Positions 24,416-34,799 of a stretch of 60,747 nt of DNA are shown here, in pieces. Position 1 is the first letter of the stretch; each line of letters starts with the position of its first letter. The notes beneath the pieces were generated by a model. That model saw nothing but the letters and a program-made list of their open reading frames with translations, was not told where the DNA came from and searched no databases. This DNA comes from UASB124 sp041662445 (lineage in GTDB: Bacteria > Babelota > Babeliae > Babelales > RVW-14). The stretch is taken from positions 1-60,747 of the forward strand of contig JBAZSL010000010.1 in NCBI GenBank assembly GCA_041662445.1, in the 5' to 3' direction. The position numbers and the translations under genes were made by a program.

Positions 24416-25867
24416 ATGAGAAAGCGTCTTTTGATTATTCTGAGCATAACATTGTTTGTGGCGACCGGAGTTTGGTTTGGTGTAACCCATAAATGGTTGT
24501 ATAAATTTTCTCCACAAGAGCATTGGATGACCATATTTGTGCATGGCAGTTTTGGATCCATTTTGGGTTTTTTGAATTTTTCAGACGTTATATCGGATCA
24601 TGTCTATGGGACTGAATATCAGCAAATAACTGCCAAAATGCGTAACGATGACTTTTTTTTCAGGCGCCAGGCGATATTACAACAAGGGCTGATTCCTTTT
24701 GAACCATCGCTTGATGCCCGCAGAATTGAACCAAGAAAATTTGCCATTTACCCCATTGTCAAAGCATATGAGATTATCAACGATGCCGTTTACGAGGGGA
24801 AACAAAAAAATTATTTTTATGCCTTTGGTTGGAGTGGGCTTTTGAGTCAAACCAATCGTCGAAGTGATGCCATTCGTTTCTATAATGCCTTATGTGCAGA
24901 AGTTGATCGGTTACGGCATCAGGGGATACATCCTAAAATTCGTATTATTACTCATTCACACGGTGGTAATTTGGCGCTCAACCTTGCCGCGGTTCACAAA
25001 CTTTTGACTATGTCGTTAGCCGATGAACAGGTTAAATTTTCATCTGTTCCACAAGAAGATGAATCGCTTCGTGAAATGGCGACTCTTATTAAAAAACTTC
25101 CATCAAGGGAAACGGCACGTACCAAGTTTGGTCAAGAAATATGGGACTATGTGCCAGTTGATAAAACGCTTGTTGTTGATGAGTTAATTATGTTTGCCTC
25201 ACCCATGCAGCCCGAGACCGAATGTTTTTGCAATGCGCCTATTTTTAAGCGTGTTTTTAACCTTTATTCCGGCGAAGATTGGGTGCAACGCTTTGATTGG
25301 GTGAGTTCAAAGCATGCAACAGTCAGTCGGCAACGCTTGACAGCTATAACCGAGCAGCAAAAAAAATGGTCGCGTATTGTTCAGGCGCGTATTATGGTGG
25401 GCCGCCCCGTCAAAAACGATGCTCTTGTAGTTGACTATGAAGGCGATGACGCGCTGGCTACCAGGCAGCAGGAGCAGTCGCTGTTTGACGCTCTTTTAAA
25501 GGGGCGCAATGTTCTTGCGCGTAAAAGCAAAGATCCAACGCACAAAGAAATGTGGTTCTTGATGTGGAATGCAGATCCTGAAGGGTATGATTCGCCCTTG
25601 TTTCCGCTTCCAACGGTTGTGATGACGCCGCTTATAGTAAAAGCTCTTGATGCAACCAGCGATATTGCTGATGCCGATGTTGATGTTGATGTGACCGAAA
25701 AACACGTTGTGGCATATGTTGCTCAACACAATCAGGAAGCTGTTAAAGGAAAATGGGAAATAGATAAGTCTGTTCTTACGAATTTACAAAATCAGACAAT
25801 GGCACTCAAGCCAACGAACGAAGTGCAGGGCGATGAATTTAATGTGATTTACCAGTATTTACAGTAA
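24416..25867 (+). CDS. Membrane-anchored or secreted alpha/beta-hydrolase (lipase-like)
   Basis: 483 residues. An N-terminal hydrophobic helix (LLIILSITLFVATGVWFGV) acts as anchor or signal. TIFVHGSFGS provides the HG oxyanion strand. IRIITHSHGGNLALNLAA has the nucleophile elbow (HSHGG, a GxSxG variant with His at the first position), as in lipases of the PGAP1/class 3 type. The likely acid residue lies in FASPMQPETE or the SGEDWVQ segment. It is probably a lipase/esterase acting outside the cytoplasm. Host-lipid targeting would be speculation. Confidence 0.65.
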   Translation: MRKRLLIILSITLFVATGVWFGVTHKWLYKFSPQEHWMTIFVHGSFGSILGFLNFSDVISDHVYGTEYQQITAKMRNDDFFFRRQAILQQGLIPFEPSLDARRIEPRKFAIYPIVKAYEIINDAVYEGKQKNYFYAFGWSGLLSQTNRRSDAIRFYNALCAEVDRLRHQGIHPKIRIITHSHGGNLALNLAAVHKLLTMSLADEQVKFSSVPQEDESLREMATLIKKLPSRETARTKFGQEIWDYVPVDKTLVVDELIMFASPMQPETECFCNAPIFKRVFNLYSGEDWVQRFDWVSSKHATVSRQRLTAITEQQKKWSRIVQARIMVGRPVKNDALVVDYEGDDALATRQQEQSLFDALLKGRNVLARKSKDPTHKEMWFLMWNADPEGYDSPLFPLPTVVMTPLIVKALDATSDIADADVDVDVTEKHVVAYVAQHNQEAVKGKWEIDKSVLTNLQNQTMALKPTNEVQGDEFNVIYQYLQ

Positions 25868-26013
25868 GATTCAATTGCGTAACTGAAAAATAATCAGAAA
25901 AGAAATAGCTTTTTTTTCCTGAGTCGGTATCATAATTTTCTTCAGATATCGTCTTAAAAAGCTGATGTTTTCTACCTAACATTATGGTAGTTCTACACCA
26001 AAAGAGGATATGC

Positions 26014-28533
26014 ATGAACCTCGTCAAAAGGCATACGCTCCTGAATATTGTGATGCGTGGTTTGCTTCTTACCGTGATAGCTACAAGTTTTTCTTCCCAC
26101 GTTTGTTGGGCAGAAGAAGAGGAAGAGGAGTCAGATCGCGGGCCCATCGTCAATGAATCAGAAAAATTACAGGCTTCTCTTGAGCACACGGCAGCTGGAC
26201 ATACTGATGAGTCGCAACAGTTTGCCGGCCTTATCATTAAAAATATTACTATTGAAGGTAATAAATATGTTACCAAGGAAGCTATTCTAAGCCGACTCCC
26301 CTTCAAGGTTGATGTTGCTTTTGATGCTGATCAAACCGGTCTTGCATTGCGTCACTTGTACAGCTTGGGAAACTTTCACCAGGTGCGTATTGATGGTGAA
26401 AAAATTGACGACAAAAACATGAACGTATATGTGGTTGTTGAAGAAAAGAAACTTCTTGAAAAATGCGAGTTCAGGGGCAACAAATTGTTGCGTTCTCGCA
26501 AGTTTAAAGAAAAACTCAACTTGGACAAACAAGCAACCATTGATGAAGAACTGTTGCAGAATATTACCGAGCAAATTCGCAAAATGTATCAGGAAGAGAA
26601 TCGTCATCTGGTAAAAATAACGCACGTTCTTGAGCCCAATAAAGAGAATACGGATAAAGTTACTGCCATTTTCACGATCGATGAGGGACCAAAGTCGATG
26701 GTGAAGTTCGTAAAATTCTCGGGTAATGAACATTTCCTCGATCGTAAATTGCGTGGCGTTATATTCTCCCGTGAAAATTGGCTACTGAGCTTTATGGACA
26801 ATGGTGGTACCTACAACGAGGAGGCTCTTGAAGTTGACAAGCATCGCATTGAGTACTTCTATCGGGACAATGGGTACTTAATGGTCAAGGTACACAATGC
26901 TCAGGTTGATTATTCTCCGGACAAGAAAAATATAACGGTGACCTTTAGTATCAAAGAAGGCCCTCAGTTTTTTGTGCGCGAATTACATGTTGTTGGCGAT
27001 GATATTTATGGCGAAGACGAATTGTTCCATCTCGTCCGTCTTGAAGAAGGTAAGCCTTATGCGCAGCAGCTTTTAATGCAGTCAATGAACAACATTAAAG
27101 ATCTGTATGGCGAGAATGGTTATATTTATTGCGATGTATTTCCGCAGGTAAAGCCGGATGAGAAATCCAACGAAGTTGATATAACGTTTCATGTTGAGCG
27201 TGGTAAGAAATTATTTGCTAATCGCGTGGTAATTACCGGCAACAAGGTGACGCACGACAAAGTCATACGCCGTCAGTTGGAAATTGACGAAGGCGATCTC
27301 ATTACGACAAAAAAATTGAATCAGTCGCGCGCTTCTGTTGAATATTTGAGCTTTTTTGAGCGTGATAGTGTTAAATGGAAGCTTCATCGCATCTCTGACG
27401 AATTAGTTGACCTTGAGATGACTGTTCAAGAAGCAAAAACCGGTAATCTTAATTTTATGTTGAGCTATGGTACCGACCAATACAATCCAACTCCATCAAT
27501 GCGAGCCATGGTCTCGGTTGATAAGCTCAATTTATTTGGTCGAGGTTACGATGTAGGTGGTCTGATTCAAGCAGATCGTCACCGTGTACGTCGTCTTGAA
27601 GCGCACTTTTTTGATCCCCATATTTTTGATAGCGATATTTCGACCGGTATTTATGCCTACAAGCGTTGGGATGAATACGAACAGTGGAGCAACAGTATGA
27701 GTCCTACGCCTATACAAAAAGTACTGGGCGGAGATGTTCGACTCGGATTCTGGTTGCCGCAGGTTGATAAACGATTACAGCTTGTGCTTGATGTGGGTAT
27801 TGAAGATCTTAAGACCAATAATCCTAAGCTTCGTCGTCCAAATCCATTATTTGAGCCGATTGTACAACGTACGTTTCAAACAGGTACGTTGCAATGGATT
27901 GGGTTAGATTTGGTCAAAGATACGCGTGATCACCAGGTTTATCCACGCGAGGGTTATAAAATGACCACAAGCCTAAAAACCGCGCTTCCTGGTCTTAACA
28001 ATAAATTTGGTTTTATCAAAGGTGAAATTGAAGCAAGTTTCTATACCGCGTTGATTGATAAATTCCTTCTTGGCGAACCGCTTGTTCTTGCATTGCATGC
28101 AAAAATGGGAACAATTCATGAATTCCGGGGTAATAAACCGGTCCCTTATAAAGAGCTCTATCACATTGGTGGACAAAACACCGTGAGGGGATTTACATGG
28201 AGCGGCATCGGTCCTGCATGGAGTAATGGAGATCCTTTGGGTGCTCGTAATGCATTGGTATATAATGCAGAACTTGTTTTCCCGTTGATTCCTGATTATT
28301 CAATGAAGGGTCACTTGTTTTATGATGCCGGTGCTGGTTGGGATACGCCAAAACAGGGTATTTCAAATCCTGAACTCATCATGCGTGATAAATTTGATTT
28401 ACGTCATGCAATTGGTTTTGGTTTGAATTTGATGAAACCAGTTCCTGCCAAAATTGATTGGGGCTTTAAACTCGATCGCAAGAAGAATGAATCTGCTCAA
28501 GAATTTCACCTGAGTATGAACTATGCTTGGTAG
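26014..28533 (+). CDS. bamA: Outer-membrane protein assembly factor BamA
   Basis: 839 residues. ATG 26014 follows AAGAGG and yields a signal peptide ending CWA; an earlier ATG at 25984 has no site. Five POTRA domains span about residues 65-440, starting IKNITIEGNKYVTKEAIL and repeating pattern 'EGN...L'. The barrel follows, with the VRGF motif in QNTVRGFTWSGIGP and a C-terminal aromatic (MNYAW). BamA inserts beta-barrels into the outer membrane. Its presence shows a diderm envelope. Two exported-protein genes follow in the same direction. Confidence 0.95.
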   Translation: MNLVKRHTLLNIVMRGLLLTVIATSFSSHVCWAEEEEEESDRGPIVNESEKLQASLEHTAAGHTDESQQFAGLIIKNITIEGNKYVTKEAILSRLPFKVDVAFDADQTGLALRHLYSLGNFHQVRIDGEKIDDKNMNVYVVVEEKKLLEKCEFRGNKLLRSRKFKEKLNLDKQATIDEELLQNITEQIRKMYQEENRHLVKITHVLEPNKENTDKVTAIFTIDEGPKSMVKFVKFSGNEHFLDRKLRGVIFSRENWLLSFMDNGGTYNEEALEVDKHRIEYFYRDNGYLMVKVHNAQVDYSPDKKNITVTFSIKEGPQFFVRELHVVGDDIYGEDELFHLVRLEEGKPYAQQLLMQSMNNIKDLYGENGYIYCDVFPQVKPDEKSNEVDITFHVERGKKLFANRVVITGNKVTHDKVIRRQLEIDEGDLITTKKLNQSRASVEYLSFFERDSVKWKLHRISDELVDLEMTVQEAKTGNLNFMLSYGTDQYNPTPSMRAMVSVDKLNLFGRGYDVGGLIQADRHRVRRLEAHFFDPHIFDSDISTGIYAYKRWDEYEQWSNSMSPTPIQKVLGGDVRLGFWLPQVDKRLQLVLDVGIEDLKTNNPKLRRPNPLFEPIVQRTFQTGTLQWIGLDLVKDTRDHQVYPREGYKMTTSLKTALPGLNNKFGFIKGEIEASFYTALIDKFLLGEPLVLALHAKMGTIHEFRGNKPVPYKELYHIGGQNTVRGFTWSGIGPAWSNGDPLGARNALVYNAELVFPLIPDYSMKGHLFYDAGAGWDTPKQGISNPELIMRDKFDLRHAIGFGLNLMKPVPAKIDWGFKLDRKKNESAQEFHLSMNYAW

Positions 28534-28625
28534 TTATTGCTTTTCATAACGCTTGTGATATCATCCTGCGTCATCATAAAATGATATTCAGAACTGTTTG
28601 GATCACTCTTGTTGAAAGACGGACG

Positions 28626-28916
28626 ATGATTGCTAAAAGATTATTTCTTATTGGTTGTGTAATGGGTTCATGTTTCAGCCTCTCTGCTGACTTTGGCGGT
28701 CATCAAAACAATGGTGATGCATCTCAAAAAACAACAGAACTGCTGTTAGTTCAAGCTGAACGAGATAGCCAAGGTGACCTTCACGTAATCGAAGCGTGTC
28801 ACTGTACTCCAAAAAATATTATTGATCTTGTACGTATGGTGAGAATACCCGCCGATAAACGACAAGATTTTGCAGAAGACTTACTTGATGCAATGAGTGG
28901 GCAATCTGGTGAATAA
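28626..28916 (+). CDS. Small exported protein, unknown
   Basis: 96 residues from ATG 28626, with a signal peptide (RLFLIGCVMGSCFSLSA). The mature part is short with three cysteines counting the signal, and an Asp/Glu-rich end. It lies between bamA and the LptA-like gene and its stop overlaps the likely GTG start of that gene by a few bases, so coupling is likely. No family recognised; an envelope-assembly accessory role is a guess from position. Confidence 0.55.
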   Translation: MIAKRLFLIGCVMGSCFSLSADFGGHQNNGDASQKTTELLLVQAERDSQGDLHVIEACHCTPKNIIDLVRMVRIPADKRQDFAEDLLDAMSGQSGE

Positions 28917-29532
28917 AAAGTTTCTTGGTGTGCTCTTTTTCCCTTTTGCCGCGTATTGCGGTACGCACCATAGTCAGGCAATTGATCCACTTTCAAAAAT
29001 CGTCGTTACAAGTACTGATGCAGTTTGTGCTAAAGATGCTCAACGCCCAGGTCTTTTTAGATTTCAGTACCGCAATAATGTTCGGGTATGTTTTGCGGAT
29101 AGCAGTTCAATAACTGCTGATTTTCTCGAAATTGTTTTAGATTCAAAAAAAGCTGAGGCGCACAAGGGCAAATTATCACCAGATATTTCTAATTTTAAAC
29201 AAATAACTTTTACGGGACATGTAAAACTGGTGAGCGCACAACGTAAGGCCGTGGCAGATGCAGCAAGCGTTTTTCTTGCTGATCAACGTGTTGTTCTTGA
29301 GGGTAATGTCAAAATTTGGCAGAGCAAACAAAAGCTCAGCGATATTCCTGTAGCAATCCAAAGCTCTAGAGCTGAATTGAGTTTATTGTCAGGCCAGGTA
29401 CATTTATTTGGTGATGCGCTTAATCCTGTGAGCACGACCATTGTATTGCGTGGGCATCCGTCACTTCAGTCAAAAAAGAAACAGGTAAAGGTGGTACATA
29501 ATGGGACTGATTCACCTTCTGCCACCTCATGA
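28909..29532 (+). CDS. LptA/OstA-like periplasmic LPS transport protein
   Basis: 207 residues from GTG 28909 (alternative GTG 28897). A signal peptide (FLGVLFFPFAAYCGTHH) is followed by repeated jelly-roll strands typical of LptA: ITADFLEIVLDSKKAE, ITFTGHVKLVSAQRKAVADAASVFLADQRVVLEGNVKIWQ. The alternating 'GdV.i......l.ad.a......i...G.v' pattern is the OstA signature. LptA bridges LptC and LptD to carry lipopolysaccharide across the periplasm. An LptC-like gene lies at 43168. Its end overlaps mutL by 32 bp. Confidence 0.65.
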   Translation: MNKKFLGVLFFPFAAYCGTHHSQAIDPLSKIVVTSTDAVCAKDAQRPGLFRFQYRNNVRVCFADSSSITADFLEIVLDSKKAEAHKGKLSPDISNFKQITFTGHVKLVSAQRKAVADAASVFLADQRVVLEGNVKIWQSKQKLSDIPVAIQSSRAELSLLSGQVHLFGDALNPVSTTIVLRGHPSLQSKKKQVKVVHNGTDSPSATS

Positions 29533-31276
29533 AGCACTCAAAATTGCTGCCGGCGAAGTCATAGAGCGACCAGCGCATGTTCTTAAAGAACTGCTCGAAA
29601 ACAGTTTAGATGCTGGCGCAACAACCATAGATATTTTCATAGAAGATTTTGGTAAATGCTTAATTCGCGTTGCCGATAATGGATCTGGAATGTCTGCAGA
29701 AGATGCAGAATTCTGTTTCGTGTCGCATGCAACGAGTAAGTTGCATCATCTTGACGATCTTGAACATGTAGCCAGTTATGGATTCCGTGGGGAAGCCTTA
29801 GCCAGTATTGCGGCAATAAGCAAGGTTACATTGACAACCAAATTGCAGTCGGCGGCAGCAGATGATCTTGGCATTGCCATCGAATACAGTGGGGTTGAGG
29901 TTCAGAAACGTTCCCAAGCGTCCTGCGGTTGTGGGACTGATATTAGTGTTCGGGATCTTTTTTTTAATACACCGGTTAGAAAAAAATTTCTTAAACGCGA
30001 TGAAACCGAATGGAATGCGCTACAAACCATTCTTCATGCTGTTTGCCTCAGTCATCCGGGCGTCCATTTTAAGCTTTATCGTGATGGAATGTGTGTGCTT
30101 AATGCTCCTGGTGTTGCACACGAACGAGAACGAGCATTGGCGTTGTGGGACTCAGATGTCGCCAAAAATCTTTTGCCGATGCATCCACTTGCTGATGATG
30201 CGAAAATATCGATTAATGGTTCGATTTCATCGCCGCAGATATGGCGCTATGGTCGGCACTACATTAATTTTTTTGTAAATGGACGATGGGTAAGAAATAG
30301 TGAGCTTTCCAAAGCTCTTTTAAAGGGTTATGCCGGTGTATTGCCTGACAAGTGTTTTCCTGCGGCTGCGGTTTTTATCACACTTGATCGATCACAGGTA
30401 GATGTTAACGTACATCCCAAAAAAGAAGAGGTTCGTTTTGTCCAGCCAGGGGTGGTACAAGCAATGCTTACCTCTGCTGTGAAAAAGACTCTTGAGCAAC
30501 GCATTACTCAGGCGCTTGCGCCAATGCCGTCGCGCTTCACTCCGATTGTTACTGCAGCATCGATGTCGGCACCGCCGTTGCATGATGCCATGCCATACTT
30601 TGCTCAGGTGCGTTATCAGTCGGCGCCTGTTGTGCAAAACCAGGTCAATGTAGCGATGCCGATTGTGCACGATCAGGCTAAAATTGAACAGTCGACAGAG
30701 AAGCGATTAATTATAGGACAGCTTTTTGCTACCTACATTGTGGTGGAAAAGGACGATGCGGTTGTAATTATTGATCAACACGCTGCTCATGAGCGGGTTA
30801 TATATGAAAAAATTAAAAAAAATTATGACATTCAACATGGTATTGATCTCTTATTTCCCGAACTTATTACTCTTGACGCGGATATGATTGGGGAGATGTT
30901 AAAGCATAAAGATTTTTTTACACGCCAAGGCATTGCGTTTGATGTAATTGGCGACGAAAAGATTGTGGTGCGCAGTGCGCCGCCTCAATTACGGGGGGAC
31001 TCTTTGGCCTCATTCATTCAGGACGTTGCGGTGTTTATTGGTGAACATGCAACATTGCAGCACGACCTTTTTGCGCAAACATTTAACGAATATATTCATG
31101 CACAAATATCATGCAAATCGGCGATTAAAGCTGGCGATGTATTATCACACGAACAGATGGTCAAGCTTCTTGATGATCTTGAAGCCGTTGATAATAGGTT
31201 TATATGTGTTCATGGTCGTCCAACAATGTGGTGTATTGAAAAAAATGAATTTGAAAAAAAATTCAGGCGAACCTGA
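29501..31276 (+). CDS. mutL: DNA mismatch repair protein MutL (endonuclease type)
   Basis: 591 residues. The N-terminal GHKL ATPase is complete: ENSLDAGAT, DNGSGM, SHATSKL, YGFRGEALASIAA. The C-terminal dimerisation domain contains DQHAAHERVIYE, matching the DQHA(X)2E(X)4E metal site, plus SCKSAIKAGD and CVHGRPT, the partner motifs. Such MutL proteins nick DNA, as in most bacteria that lack MutH. No mutS is in this window. It overlaps the LptA-like gene's end, so it is probably translated from the same message. Confidence 0.96.
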   Translation: MGLIHLLPPHEALKIAAGEVIERPAHVLKELLENSLDAGATTIDIFIEDFGKCLIRVADNGSGMSAEDAEFCFVSHATSKLHHLDDLEHVASYGFRGEALASIAAISKVTLTTKLQSAAADDLGIAIEYSGVEVQKRSQASCGCGTDISVRDLFFNTPVRKKFLKRDETEWNALQTILHAVCLSHPGVHFKLYRDGMCVLNAPGVAHERERALALWDSDVAKNLLPMHPLADDAKISINGSISSPQIWRYGRHYINFFVNGRWVRNSELSKALLKGYAGVLPDKCFPAAAVFITLDRSQVDVNVHPKKEEVRFVQPGVVQAMLTSAVKKTLEQRITQALAPMPSRFTPIVTAASMSAPPLHDAMPYFAQVRYQSAPVVQNQVNVAMPIVHDQAKIEQSTEKRLIIGQLFATYIVVEKDDAVVIIDQHAAHERVIYEKIKKNYDIQHGIDLLFPELITLDADMIGEMLKHKDFFTRQGIAFDVIGDEKIVVRSAPPQLRGDSLASFIQDVAVFIGEHATLQHDLFAQTFNEYIHAQISCKSAIKAGDVLSHEQMVKLLDDLEAVDNRFICVHGRPTMWCIEKNEFEKKFRRT

Positions 31277-31284
31277 TTGCTTGG

Positions 31285-33474
31285 TCACAATGATTCTGAC
31301 CCACCACCGCGTTTGGCTAATGAGTTAACGATGAGTGTAATCTCCGTTGCTCGTAAAATTCTTTCCAGTGGGATAGGCATGCAAGCTTGGCGATTGCGGA
31401 CCGCCTTAAAAAATTGTGCGTAGAGCTTCTGATGTCCTTTATCTTGTGAGCTCACGCGTTTGTTGAAGGACAATGGCAATCCAAAGCCTTTAAGTTCAAG
31501 AAAATCATTCATAATAATCGTTTTGCCATCATAAAAAACTTCCATGTATTCTTTACCCGCATCATGGTGTCCATAAGAGCTGTAGACAAGCGAACAGCAA
31601 GAGCCGTCGCGCATGGTAATGGTGGCAACAATGTTATCGGGGCTAGGTAGTGTGTTGGTGGCGGATATGCTCGTGCCTACGTGTATAGATAAAGGGGCTG
31701 ATTCGAGCAAGAAGCAAAAAAGGTCAAAAATATGACACGCTTCACCAATAATACGACCCCCGTGTTCCTCTGACTGAATCCAGTGGTCTGGGGCTATGTA
31801 GCCAGCGTTCATACGGTAGGTAATGAATGCGGGCTGCGTGCGTAACGAGAGATGAGTTTTAATTTCTTCCATGAATGGTGAGCATGATCGATTAAAGTCG
31901 ACGCAATAAGGAGATGTTGGATTGATTGCAAAGAAATTTCTCAGCTTTTCAAGTTGCTCAAATGATATTGCAGCTGGCTTTTCAACCAACACCGCCTTTC
32001 CATGGTTAAGGCAAGCGAGTGCTTGTTCGGCATGATGCGCGTGAGGTGATGTGATAACGGCAACATTGACGTTGTCATCGTTGAGGATTCGATGATAATT
32101 GTTGCAGGCTCGTTGTGCGCGATAAACGCGTGCAATGGTTAACGCAGCAGCGGCATCGGTATCAACGATTGAGTGAATTGAAACATTATCGAGTTGCGCA
32201 ATAATGGGTAATATTTTTGTCTTTGCAAATCCGCCGGCGCCTACAAGAGCAACGTGCGTTTTTTCGGTTGGGTAGATATAGGGCATGGCATGAGGTGATA
32301 AAAGAGTGGTGGTTGCCGCTGATGCTTTATTAATGGTCTCATGCTCATATGAAAGAATAATACCCAAGGCCCCATCTTTGAGTTTGGCATAAGCCTGCTT
32401 TGCGTCGTTGATGTTGTAGCATTCAGTGATGAGATGCTTAAGAGATAATAGTTGTTTTTCAATAAGACTAACGATGTATGCCATATTGCGGCGTTCAGTC
32501 CATCGAACGTGGGCATAGGGATAATCGATACTTTCTTGTTCATAGGCAACGTCATAGCGACCTGGCCCATAAGAACAGGAGATTGAAAAATCAATTTCTT
32601 TGCGGTAAAAGGGCTCTCGGTCAAATGTTAATTTTACATCGCCAACCACAACAACGCGTCCCTTGCATCGTGTAATCTGCATTGCATCTTGTACAATGTT
32701 GCTTGCTTGTGAAGAAGCGGTGATGAGGGTGATATCAACGCCATGATGATCAGTCAGATACGAAATTTCCCGAACAATGTCGACATTGCCTGCATGTAAA
32801 CAGGTGTCGGCGCCACTTTGGTATGCCAGTGCGATGCGATCATCTTTTATATCGATACCTATAACCGTGGCACCGGCGCGCTTGGCAAGTTGAACAGTAA
32901 GTTGTCCAATAAGCCCTAAGCCAATAACGCATACTGTGTGTCCGAGGCTAACATCTGCGCGACGAATGCCCTGAAGTGCAATAGCACCCAAGGTAGTAAT
33001 GCTTGTCTCTTTAAGAAACTCTTGCCGCACAACGCGTACCGTCAAATTTTGCGGCACACTAATAATATCTGCGTGATATGCATAGTTAGTGCCGGCACAA
33101 GCAACATAATCTCCGATGCGTAAATTTTTTACATGTTTTCCGCAGGCAATGATTTCTCCGGCACAGGAATAGCCGAGTGGTAATATTTTGTGTTGGCGCT
33201 CTTTAATAAGAGCCTGAGTTCCTTTTACTCCGTGTTCTTTGAAGGCGCCATAAAGCTTTGCGGTATAACGCGAAATATTGGTGATGTAGGAAGTGAGTTG
33301 AGACACCGAGTTGTTGACGGTGGCTATTTCGGTTCCAGAGCTTATGAATGAATAGTGGACGCGTACAACAACATGATGGTCATGAGTTTCTGCCGGTGAT
33401 GTTTTTTCAACTAAAATATTTCCGCGTTGCAAAAAAATTTGTCGTGAAAACGGTGTTTCTTCGTGATGCTGCAT
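31285..33474 (-). CDS. Bi-domain oxidoreductase: zinc-type alcohol dehydrogenase fused to Gfo/Idh/MocA domain
   Basis: 729 residues. Residues 1-350 are a medium-chain dehydrogenase (LPLGYSCAGEIIACG, the Rossmann VCVIGLGLIGQLTVQLAKRAGATVIGID). Residues about 390-729 are a Gfo/Idh/MocA oxidoreductase (VALVGAGGFAKTKILPI, then LVEKPAAIS). This fused family is known from surface-polysaccharide clusters and is thought to modify sugar nucleotides; the exact reaction is not established. It lies 6 bp after wecC, giving a tight three-gene operon. Confidence 0.85.
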   Translation of the reverse strand: MQHHEETPFSRQIFLQRGNILVEKTSPAETHDHHVVVRVHYSFISSGTEIATVNNSVSQLTSYITNISRYTAKLYGAFKEHGVKGTQALIKERQHKILPLGYSCAGEIIACGKHVKNLRIGDYVACAGTNYAYHADIISVPQNLTVRVVRQEFLKETSITTLGAIALQGIRRADVSLGHTVCVIGLGLIGQLTVQLAKRAGATVIGIDIKDDRIALAYQSGADTCLHAGNVDIVREISYLTDHHGVDITLITASSQASNIVQDAMQITRCKGRVVVVGDVKLTFDREPFYRKEIDFSISCSYGPGRYDVAYEQESIDYPYAHVRWTERRNMAYIVSLIEKQLLSLKHLITECYNINDAKQAYAKLKDGALGIILSYEHETINKASAATTTLLSPHAMPYIYPTEKTHVALVGAGGFAKTKILPIIAQLDNVSIHSIVDTDAAAALTIARVYRAQRACNNYHRILNDDNVNVAVITSPHAHHAEQALACLNHGKAVLVEKPAAISFEQLEKLRNFFAINPTSPYCVDFNRSCSPFMEEIKTHLSLRTQPAFITYRMNAGYIAPDHWIQSEEHGGRIIGEACHIFDLFCFLLESAPLSIHVGTSISATNTLPSPDNIVATITMRDGSCCSLVYSSYGHHDAGKEYMEVFYDGKTIIMNDFLELKGFGLPLSFNKRVSSQDKGHQKLYAQFFKAVRNRQACMPIPLERILRATEITLIVNSLAKRGGGSESL

Positions 33475-33480
33475 GTGATA

Positions 33481-34776
33481 TTAGCCCCACAAGGTATTTG
33501 CTTTTGTTGCGCCTTCCAAAAAGGCTTGTGTTTGTTTTTGGCTGATACTGTGCATAAGGCCGCAGGTATCAATAAGTACTTTGTTATCAAAGTTATCTTC
33601 ACGCATAAGCGTAAACTCTTTATGTTTTACAAGAATAACAATTATATCGGCAGCGGCTATCCCCTCCCATACGTCGCTGATGAGTTCAATTCCGCGTTGT
33701 AAAGCTTCTTGTTTGTTGATGTTATGGTCATAGGCGAGAAGGTCCAACAAGTTTTTTTGTGCAGCAAGCTTTTGCGCTATGTGTAAGGCGGGAGATTCGC
33801 GTATATCATCAACATCGGGTTTAAACGTAAGCCCAAGAACGAGCACTTTTGGCTTGGTGATGCCAAACATGCGCAATCCTTCTACCTTATTGATTATGCG
33901 CGTAAAAATGTGTTCTGGCTTATTGTCGTTAACTTCCCGAGCTGCACGAAGAAGGTTGCTATCTTCAGGAAAACTCTCGATCAGAAACCAAGGGTCAACT
34001 GCTATACAGTGTCCGCCAACGCCGCACGTTGGACTTAGTATTTTGACGCGTGGGTGCTTGTTGGCTAATTCAATGACCTGATAAGGATCAATACCGGAGC
34101 GACAACACATAGTTGCTACCTGATTTGCAAAAGCAATTTGTACATCGCGACTTGAGTTTTCAACTAATTTTACCATTTCGGCAGTCTTATCGTCAGTAAC
34201 ATGAATGATTCCGCGTACAAATTTTGCATAAAATGCATGGGCGTGCTCGCATGCTTGTTGGCACATGCCGCCAATAATGCGATCATTTTCAACTATTTCT
34301 TTAAAAATGTGGCCGGGCAGTACGCGCTCTGGACAATATGCAACAAAGAAATCAGTGCTTAGTTTAAGGCCAGAATTTTCTTCTAAAAAAATTGCAAGTT
34401 TTTCAGTAGTTCCTACCGGAACCGTTGATTCAAGAATAACCGTATTTCCGGTCATCAGCCGTTTCGCGATCGATTCTGCTGCATGAAATACGTGACGCAC
34501 ATCAGCGGCCTTGTTTTCCTTAAAAGGAGTTGGAACGGCGATAATAAAGCAATCTGCATATTGCAGGTCATTGGACACTTTGAAGGTTCCCGTCTTAAGA
34601 ACCTTCCAGAGACGCTCAGAAATTTCGGGCTCAAAAATGGTTGGATCACCCTTGTTGATACGTTTTATTTTCTCTTGGTTAATGTCGTATCCATAAACCT
34701 CAAAACCAGTGCTTGCCGCTTGAATTGCTGTTGGAAGTCCAATGTATCCTAGTCCAACAACTGATATGCGCTTCAT
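33481..34776 (-). CDS. wecC: UDP-N-acetyl-D-mannosamine dehydrogenase
   Basis: 431 residues. The N-terminal Rossmann VVGLGYIGLPTAIQA binds NAD. STVPVGTTEKL and the catalytic Cys in GVGGHCIAVDPWF define the UDP-sugar 6-dehydrogenase family. LVENSSRDVQIAFANQ fits WecC rather than UDP-glucose dehydrogenase, and the adjacent WecB supports this. It oxidises UDP-ManNAc to UDP-ManNAcA for surface glycans. The start follows AGGAGGA by 8 bases. Confidence 0.92.
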   Translation of the reverse strand: MKRISVVGLGYIGLPTAIQAASTGFEVYGYDINQEKIKRINKGDPTIFEPEISERLWKVLKTGTFKVSNDLQYADCFIIAVPTPFKENKAADVRHVFHAAESIAKRLMTGNTVILESTVPVGTTEKLAIFLEENSGLKLSTDFFVAYCPERVLPGHIFKEIVENDRIIGGMCQQACEHAHAFYAKFVRGIIHVTDDKTAEMVKLVENSSRDVQIAFANQVATMCCRSGIDPYQVIELANKHPRVKILSPTCGVGGHCIAVDPWFLIESFPEDSNLLRAAREVNDNKPEHIFTRIINKVEGLRMFGITKPKVLVLGLTFKPDVDDIRESPALHIAQKLAAQKNLLDLLAYDHNINKQEALQRGIELISDVWEGIAAADIIVILVKHKEFTLMREDNFDNKVLIDTCGLMHSISQKQTQAFLEGATKANTLWG

Positions 34777-34799
34777 GAGCCCTATCCTCCTCTTTTCGT

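Noticed and set aside
31285..33474. Bi-domain oxidoreductase as an artefact of two merged genes
   Set aside because: This fusion is a known family in polysaccharide clusters and the linker is short and continuous.
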